A stretch of DNA of 26,216 nt, from the NCBI GenBank assembly GCA_000969725.1, contig JXSR01S035937.1, one strand, 5' to 3'. Origin of the DNA: Ophiothrix spiculata (taxonomy: Eukaryota; Echinodermata; Ophiuroidea; Amphilepidida; Ophiotrichidae). The position numbers were made by a program, and so were the translations under genes. Below are positions 1 to 9,400 of this stretch, piece after piece (within the stretch, counting starts at the first letter, position 1; each line of letters starts with the position of its first letter). The notes beneath the pieces were generated by a model. That model saw only the letters and a list, made by a program, of their open reading frames with translations. It searched no databases and was not told where the DNA came from.

Positions 1-302
1 CCTCACTTTAGCATGGCCATACTTCTAAAAGGGTTAATCATCTCGTTGATATTATAGATAAATTTATCTCAACTATTTTATTTTTGTTACATGGGATAGT
101 ACAGCAATATATGTGATAGATGTTTAATTGACTTCACTATAAATTTAGCCTTTTTTTTGCTCTCCAACTGTTCTCCATTTTTAATTGTTTGGCATTTTTA
201 TCTATTGTTTCATGTGGAAATGAATTGATTTGGCTGGTCATAAGCGTCAAGTTTCCATCTTGACCTATAATCATACAATCATTGATTACCATCCTGTTTC
301 AG

Positions 303-419
303 CACTGCGTGGGTACATTGAGTTTGCCGATGATAGCATCACCATTTCAGAAGATAGTGACAAAGTGGAGGTGCAACTCACAAGGACAGCTACTAATTTG
401 GATCAACTTGTCACCATTC
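303..419 (+). CDS. Exon: Calx-beta domain 1, N-terminal half
   Basis: Bounded by acceptor TGTTTCAG and donor GTAAGT; 117 nt, entering and leaving in phase 1. It encodes the first strands of a Calx-beta fold: GYIEFADDSITISEDSD, then VEVQLTRT and the edge strand LVTIR. The length is identical to the equivalent exon of domain 2 (2897-3013). The partial first codon needs one base from an exon left of the window, so more protein lies upstream, quite possibly more Calx-beta repeats. Confidence 0.85.
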
Positions 420-3400
420 GTAAGTATAAAACCCTTCAATTCTTAAAGGTAGATTCTAAAAATTTAAGTAAAAGAGGTCAAACTTTTATTTTTGCCAAAT
501 CTAGTTAGGTTACAGATATATTAGGCCAAGAACAATGGTTTTAGACCTGTGGTCCAAAATCATATACTTTGGTCCAAAACTGACGTAACCGTGCATCATT
601 TTCTACATGCAAATCCACATCTATAAATGTATACTTTTATCTGGATTTAATTATCGGTTACTGAGTTACAAAGCATTAAATGTTTCTGAAAATGAGGGGT
701 TTACTGTACTCTTGTACTCAAAAATGTTTTGGTAGGTATACGTGCCGCCAAGGTTTCCAAACTTGGGGTCTTACGGAACTGATTTTTGGTTCAAAATAGC
801 ATCTTTGGAACTGATTTTTTCTGACTTGAGGTTTTATAAACTGCTTTTTCTCATTGAAATATGACTTTTTAATTAAAAAAATTGCCAAAATTAGGTTGAA
901 AACTATGAAAAACACATTTGTTGGTCATTCTCTTTGAAAATGAGGGTCTCCTAAACTGAAGTAAAATGGGCATCTTGAGAAGCAGAAGAAGAGTCTTGAA
1001 ATGGAAAGTCTTGAAGGCGGCACATACCTTCCCCCCCCCCCTCCAACATATATGTGCCTGACTTTGAAGCAACTTTTCAGAGATATTTGATTCAAAATCT
1101 TTGGATTTTCATCACCCGATTTACAAGCACCCAGTTTGAGTAAATTGGGTATATGTTGTGGGGAATTTTGTTGGACAGCAGCAACTGTGAGTCAGTATTG
1201 GTGTATTGTTAGGTGAACAAGAATAAAAAAATAATACACCAAACTGCAATTTTTTTTCAAAATCATGGGAGGCACATCAACCCCAAAGACTAGGTTCAAG
1301 AACTTGTCAATCACATTGTCATTACTTGAACCACATAGGAAACATTCTTTTCTTATTAGATGATTTTTAAATTAAAATTCTGAATATTTTGCATCGTTTA
1401 AAAAAGTTGTCACATATTACTATTGGTCATTCTTGGCTTATTTATTACCCATAAATCTTCCTTCCGGAAAAAATGAAATTCTCGCTTTTGGGCCTTGGAA
1501 TGTATTAAAAACCTTTTCAGTCAAACTGAAAGTCAACAGCTGATTTTGCAATGAGCAATTATTTGCACCTTCAAGCTTGGCAAACTGCTAACCGCTGAAA
1601 TAATTTCTTCCAGCAGTTTAGATACACACATATTTACGTTGTTGTTCACAGTAATTTCAACAACTCACTGTATCTCCTTATACAGGAGCGTACCGTTGTT
1701 GATTTGTGATGAATCCACAGTTGATACGCAAATAAGCGCGTCACGCACGGCACAGCGTACACAGGGGTGCTTTTACGCAGTGCACATAAATCGGCGCACT
1801 GTTCATCGCGCGTCGGGAACTTGAGTACGTGCAAGCACTGGCGCTTGGAAACAGTTGAAAACGACTAAGCAACAATCATTTAAAAACTAGCATTTTGTTT
1901 CAGATTCTTCAAAGTATTTTAATTGAGATGAGTATCTGTTAAATTGAAAACATTTAGAATTTAATTATACGTTTTCAGGAGGTTTTTTGTTGTTGAAAGG
2001 TATTCAAACATGCTACAGAGTTGTTCATCGCTAATCAACAACTCTGCATCCGATGCGTCGGCATATTTTTATCATACTCGGGTGGCTAAAGCCACCCTCG
2101 CGCGATAAAAAATACGCAGACGCATGGATGCATCGTTGTTGATTAGCGATGAACAACTCTGTAGCATGTTTGAATACCTAAGTGTTTGCTTCAATTTTGC
2201 AGGAGTTAGAACAGTTGACATCAGTGCCCTTGCTGGAGTAGACTACCAAGCATCTGACATAACGGTGGAATTCCAGCCTCAACAAACCACTTCAGCGGTA
2301 TCCATTCCTCTCATTGATGATGTGGATAAAGAATTGGTGGAATCATTCCGATTGATATTGTCTGATCCAAGTGATGGCGCTGTTGGACGAAGATCAGAAG
2401 CTACGGTGAAGATCTTAGACAATGATGGTATGTTTTTTGCTATTGTCTGAAGATATAAACTTTTTCACTTTATGGATTTTAATGCACCAAGGTTGATGTT
2501 CAAAGGTGTCACTGTCATAGACTTTTTAAAGGAATGAAAAGGTTTATTTCTTATTCGAGACTCTTTTTCAATTGTGCTATAAATGATGATCTAGGGGTCC
2601 TGTAGTTTCTCATACTTTTGCATGGACTAACTGCAATTTAGTGTTAAAATTTAATGTATTTGAATGGTTTTCTGTCTAGTTCTTTTCCCATTGCCTTCCA
2701 GTTTTTCTAGTCAATCTCTTTCATGGTGAGGTGGGGTGGGATGGGTTAGATGGGATGAGGTCAAGTGTGGTGGGGGTGTTGTGGGGTGGGGATGTACTAT
2801 ATTTGTGATGAGATGGAGGCAGTGCATGTCCAATTTATATGGAATGAACTAATCTCAAGAAATGTGGCGATATTTTTTGAATCCTTTCCATTTTAGGTGA
2901 TGTGGCCACTTTCCTCTTTGATGCTCATTACTACAATATATTTGAAGATGCTACTGGACTTCTACTTATCAAAATATTAAGGAATGGAGATGCAGCAAAT
3001 GGTGCAAGTGTCCGTAAGTATATCAAAACTACAGATCATGCGAGTGCAACAAAGTCGCATCTGCAATGACTATCATATTTAATTTTTTAACACTGTCAAC
3101 TAGAATGCTAAACAAACATACATTTGTTTCCCACATGTCAGTGGCTCTTGAAATGGTTCTTCAGGAGACAATATCACCAGAAGAACTATTTTAAAAAATC
3201 CTAGACTGGCATTATGCAGTGTGCAATATAAATGTATAGTGGCATGCATTGCAGATATAACTTTCTTGCTCTCATCTGAAGAGATAATCTAGAATGAATT
3301 GGATAATTTAATATATTCAGAATGAATTGGAAACAGAATAAAGAGTGAGGACCAGCCACAACACAACCCGGTATTCTTAAATGCCTTAGTGGGGAGCTGT

Positions 3401-6400
3401 GGGGGGAAGACCAGAAGATTTTGATTTTGTCGCATTAAAATTTTTTTGACCCCCCCCCTTTCAAAAGAACCTAAATTTTCACCCGACTTCCATCTGTTTA
3501 AATGTTTCACAGTTATTGGTATATTATACACCTGTATGTAACCATCCACCACAATTCCATTAAATTAGGCCATAGGTCAATTTTATTGCAGATGCAAAAA
3601 GAAAATATCTTAAGCTTTAAAAAAAATACTAATATCAAGTTTCATGCAACACCAAGAAGTAAACTTACGATTCTCTAAAGCATGATATATGTCAATATAT
3701 AAAAACAAGTAAAACTTTGTTACAGTTTTCAGCGCCATGTGATGGCTTGAGTAATGATTATGTCAATTATGTCACTGGACCAAGTATACTTTAGGTCTTA
3801 GGATATGTATAGGGTTAGGGTCAGGCCATGGTTAGTGAGTTAGGGTATACTTTTTCCGATTAACTAATTTTTTTGAATTTAAATCAAGAGCCTTGATTTG
3901 ATTTTCATAAAAATATGGTATACAAAAAACATTTATCTTATACTCTCTCTACTTTTTCAGGAGTCTCGCCATCAACAGCCAGTACTGCAAATGTTGGATC
4001 AGACTACCAGCTTTCAACAGAGACTGTGAAATTTATTGAACAGCAGACTGAAAATTTCATTCAGATGACGATCATTTCTGATGATGTCATAGAAGATGAT
4101 GAATATGTATTGCTGGATCTGATGGATGCTGAAAATGGAGTTCTTGGCAACCCCAAACAGATTCGAATTGACATTAAGAATGATGATGGTAAGATTGAAA
4201 TCTTGAAAAAAATGTCGGGTTTGGTTTTATGCATGGATAGGTGTGATTCAAGCTTGTGAGGTCTAGTGTTACTTCGTATGAATGGTTTCGAGCGGTGTTT
4301 TGATGATGATTTGACCATTTTGTATAATTTTTTTTTAATTGAGGTTTTTTTTTTGCAAAACTGTGTCCGTTGACCATAAGAAGTTCATAAATAATGGTTT
4401 TATCCCATAAATATAGAGGGGAGATACCAGACTTCCTACACTGGTCTAAGTAATGGCGTTGTCAGCCATGGAGTATTCAGGTCTGATAGAGACAAGGCAA
4501 AGTATGACCATCTGCAAAGGATCACTATTGTTGTTACTGTGGGTCGTCAAGACCTCTGCGAAGATGCATCATTTAAATGCACCTTGATTTACTCAGCAGG
4601 CGTAAATATGCAAACAAAAAATGCACAAAAACAAAACAGACTCAAAAGGTCTAGATGTGCTACAGTTGCGACATGTAGGTTTCACATTGATTCTGGTCGG
4701 TTTTCTCATATCACATTATGAAAAATTAAAAAGAAAGTCTGAAGCCAGATTTTTAAGCAGGTGTTTAATTCTGTTACAGCTGAATTTAACCTCCAGTATA
4801 TGCCAAACAACAATATAATAGTCAACGAGTTTGAAGACTATGCAACTGTTACTGTGGAGAGGACCGGATATGTGGGTACATTTGCTGTTGCAGGTAAATA
4901 TTTGGTGTCTCATATAGGGTTTTTTTTTCTCATATTTTTGTTCAGTCCCCATGGATTTGGTTTTTTAACGGTAATATTTTTGGTCATTTAAAGGAGCAAT
5001 TCATGATTTTGACATGACAAAAACCTCACCAATTTTCTAGCTAAATAAAAAGAAGAGTACAACATGAATGTATTCTGAAAATATCATGGGATTTCGACCA
5101 TTCGTTTTCAAGTTAGAAGCTTTTCAGCATTTTAAAACTCTCCATAGGAAACTGTGTTGTAATTACCGTCAGGGCCCTGACAATAATCAGAAAAAGATAC
5201 ATTTTCTCATTTTTCTCAAAAATACAGGCACATATGGAAGAATGGTTTTGGGATCGTAACATATACCAGTTAAGGATTCTTATGAGCTAAAAAATCAATT
5301 TTGATAGATGTGACCTTGAGGGTGAAAAGTGGATCATGAATTGCCCCTTTAATATTTTAGGTCATTTAAGGTTTTTTGTGCCTAGGATTTGATTTGATTT
5401 TCAATAAATGAGGCATTATAAATATTGAATGATTGATCTACTGATTTTCCTATAGAATTTGCATGACTAAAGTTCTTTTATTGTTGCTTTTATCTGGTTG
5501 CAAAATAATCATCCCCTGAAAAGGGTGTATATACTAACAAATATTTTGTTAAAATAGAAAAGTTTTTAAAGTTGAGTGTGTGACGTTTGTAGTGAAGTTA
5601 TAGTTGAAATCTTACATCATGAATACGCAACGTCATGAATACACAAGACGCAGCATCTTTTTTCCATATTAGTAATGCAACAAAGACTGCATGCATGGAC
5701 GCATGTGTTTATAATGTTTACTTTAAGACCAACTACAACATCATTTCCAGGGCAAAGGTCAAGTAATTCTGCTCGGCATTGTTTAAAGGCATTAGCCATG
5801 ATCCACTTGGATATGAAAACTTGTTGAATCAAAGAAAGACCTAAATAGAATCAAACAAACAAACAAAATCATATTACTTTTTCCAAAAAGACAATTTTCA
5901 GCCAAATTCAATTGTTGGGGTTCTGTCAGCAGTTTTTCTATTTTCCTTAAGTTCAAGATTCCAAATGTACTGCTGTTGATTTAAAAGTGTATATAATTCT
6001 TTTAGGAAGGTTAAATATACTTAACAACATGATCTATTCACTAAAATATATTGTTAGCAACAAAGACATTTAAATTTTAAGAATTTAGTGATTTATTTCT
6101 AGAAACACTATCATTGAATATCTCATTCTCTGGAGAATGAGAAATTCAAAGCACAAATAATTTTCTGTTTTACTATAAATGTTCAAGTTCAACAAGAATG
6201 GTTATGGATATTAGTTAGTAGTATTTTCTAAAAACGCAATAAAATCAGGTGTTGAGGAAAGTTGACCTTCACTTTGATGGTCGTGGCTAATGCCTTTAAC
6301 TTTGATTTAAACAGTTTTGTGGCGACAGCTGTCAAAAATTGGTGTTGAGATGATTGGGTTAATGTTAAGGTTAGAAATGCAGCAAATGGAACAAATCCGA

Positions 6401-9400
6401 TCCGCCATATCAATTAATCTTAAGTGAATATTTTTCGTTTTAGTGCTCACTATTACAGCTGGTACAGCCACATTCAACCAGGATTATATCGGCAATTTAG
6501 TCACATTCCACTTTGTACAAGGACAAACTAGTGCTTCAACCAAAATACAGATATTGAGTGACAATAGATATGAAGGCGATGAGGATTTTAAAGTATCTCT
6601 CAGTGTCTTTGAGGGCGGCAAAGTTGGCAGTCGTAACGAGATGACGGTGATTATCGTTGACAGTCAAGGTCAAGGTGGCAGCATTGGTGTTGGCACTGGT
6701 GGCGTAGGGGACAATGCAAGCTCAGGTAAGGAACTAAATTAAGCTTATTATACTCCAAATGCATCCCATTTATGTTAACCCCAGGGGAATACTTGGATAT
6801 ATTTTAGTAGGTATGTGCCACACAGGTTCTTCATCATATGAGCGTCGGAACTTTTTTTTGGTCAGAAATGGGGGTCTTCAGAACTGAAGGCAAGACACAA
6901 ATTTATTGCACTGTCATTAAAAAACAGGCTTAATCAATCCATTGAAAAAGGAGATTTTTCTCCTTTTTCAATGATGAATCCAATGTATTGTATTGTAACC
7001 ATTTCTTACAATTTATATTCTTATTTTGTTACAGGCCCGTCAGAAAGAGCTCCAGCAATTTATGGAACAATGGGAGCACTTGTGGTGATAATGATAATCG
7101 CTTTGATTGGATTAGCAGTTTTCTATAATAAGCATAAAATGCGAACAAAGCCACCAGTTGCTGATGCCTTGATGGATACCCAGCAGGTATGCTATGGAAA
7201 ATTGGGAAATATAGGGAAGAAAATCTGCAGGTAACATTTGAAAATGAAAAACAGCGGGGGAAAATCAGGAATTTGGAAACAATTGGGAAATACAAATAAA
7301 AGGGTAAAACTAAGAGAAAAATAAGTTAACCACCGCAGTGGTACTGACCTGACTTTGCTGTAATATGATGAATGTGGTTCAATTAGGCCAAAAAAAATAA
7401 ATTGTTTGTTTGCCCTCCAGTGGAAAAATTAAAATTTTGGGTCGGTCGGTCAGTTTTTAGAGAATGATGCCATTCCATGGATTTTATTGTGAATACCAGG
7501 GCTTAATCAAAGATTGTGGGTCATTATTTAGAGGAAATATGCATTTTATACTTCTAAATGTGACTTTATACTGCTAAATTGTATATTTTCCATCAAAAAT
7601 ATTGAGTTTTCATATTTTACAGAAGAAAAAAAAAACTAAAATACCCGACCCAAATGTTGGGTATTATAGGGTCGGTCGCGAAGGGCAAACAATTTTTTTT
7701 AGGCCTTAGGGGCTGCTTTAAATCTCAAATCAGGAACCTTTGTACCAAACAATAGCAATTGGCCAGAACCGGCAGCTTTGGGCGGCCTACCACCAGTTGG
7801 TGTTTTCCATTACCAGTCCTGGCGCTAAATATGCATTTGGTTTTCAGTTCACGCTTACTTCTGTAGGTTTTTCCATAGATGTGGTTCTTTGGTCTTGCTC
7901 CAGTGTAGTGCATTTAAAACTGTCCGTATTAAACTTGAATGTACTATATTCACACTATTTTCGCTGTGTTCAGTTTGAGTTGGTAAAAATGTGTATTGAA
8001 AAAAACAGAGATGGAAATGAAAATAACCTTGCGTGAATGCCCGGGGGAATTTTGAAAGCCACCCATCCAAATACCAATTCTTCTTAAAAAACATAAAAGA
8101 AATACCAATTTTTAAGAAAAGTTGACCCAATCCATTTACCAAATCTTCTAAATTTTGAGCCAAATTTAATCAAAAATATAATTTTTTCTGTCAAACTTTG
8201 CTCTATTTTGGCAAAATTTGCTAACATTTTAAGAAGAAATGTCAAAATTTGCAGCATTTGGAGCAATTTTCTGAAAATTTTGAAAAGAAAACCCATCAAA
8301 ATACCTCATTTTGCAAAGAAGAAGGACCGATTGGAATACCAGAAAGCCTGATTTTGCTACCCGAATTTGCGGCCCCATAACCCCTTTTGTATTAAGTAGC
8401 CCCCTGGGCGTGAATAGTGGTTGTCTTGGGTTATCCTTGGGTATCAACTTATTAATTATTTCTTTTTCAAAGAATACATCCTTTCTTTTTTACTTTCCTA
8501 CTGTCGTCTTATTTTTTTTGCGTCTATATTTACAGGTCCAATTGGATCGCTATGATGTCAACCAGCCATTAGCAATGGACAATTTTATCTTGATGGTAAG
8601 CTTACTTTAAAAACTTCCAAACACTGCTTCTTAACCCTATTAAGGCTGGGGTAGACCTTCACATAGCATGAACTGTTTTTGTACTCTAACTCTCAAACTA
8701 ATTACATAAACCATATAAAAGTATACATTTTTAGAAGCGGATTTTTACCCTGAACATGATGATGATATTAGTTTTTGACCAAAAATGTCAATTTTGGCAA
8801 AAAATGCCAAAAAACGTATTTTTTGCCCCAAAATTTCTGGAAAGCCTAACTAAAATTTGCCTTCATGAAATTTTGAACTTTTTTGCTTTTTGGAATTTAG
8901 AAACAAATGTCTAAGAACGGTTTTCTCAAATTTTTGATTTTTATCTTATTTTTTGAAAAAATGCCAAAAATAGGCCAAAAATTGTCATTTTGATTGCAGC
9001 GGTGGGATATTTTGCATTTTTTGACCCATTTTTGTCAATATTTGATCAAAAACTGATATCATCATCATGTTCAGGGTAAAAATCCGCTTCTAAAAATGTA
9101 TACTTTTATATGGTTTATGCAATTAGTTTGAAAGTTAGAGTACAAAAACGGTTTATGCCATTTGAAGGTCTACCCCAGCCTTAAATCTAATCTCTTTTTA
9201 TTGTGGGCCACAATATGAAAAAAATGCTGCTACCTCTTCATTTTGGTAAATTTTATATTTATTTAAATAAATGAAAAGTTTTATTTATAATTCAACAACA
9301 TTCACAACAATTTTTCAACACAAAATGGATCCGGAGCTCAATTTAATCAGAAAGAATTTCTAATGTGGTTTTCTCATAATATGTGTTTCACTATATGTGT

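Noticed and set aside
2726..2800. G-rich tract as a promoter or CpG island
   Set aside because: It has almost no CpG, lies in the middle of an intron and looks like a degenerate minisatellite.
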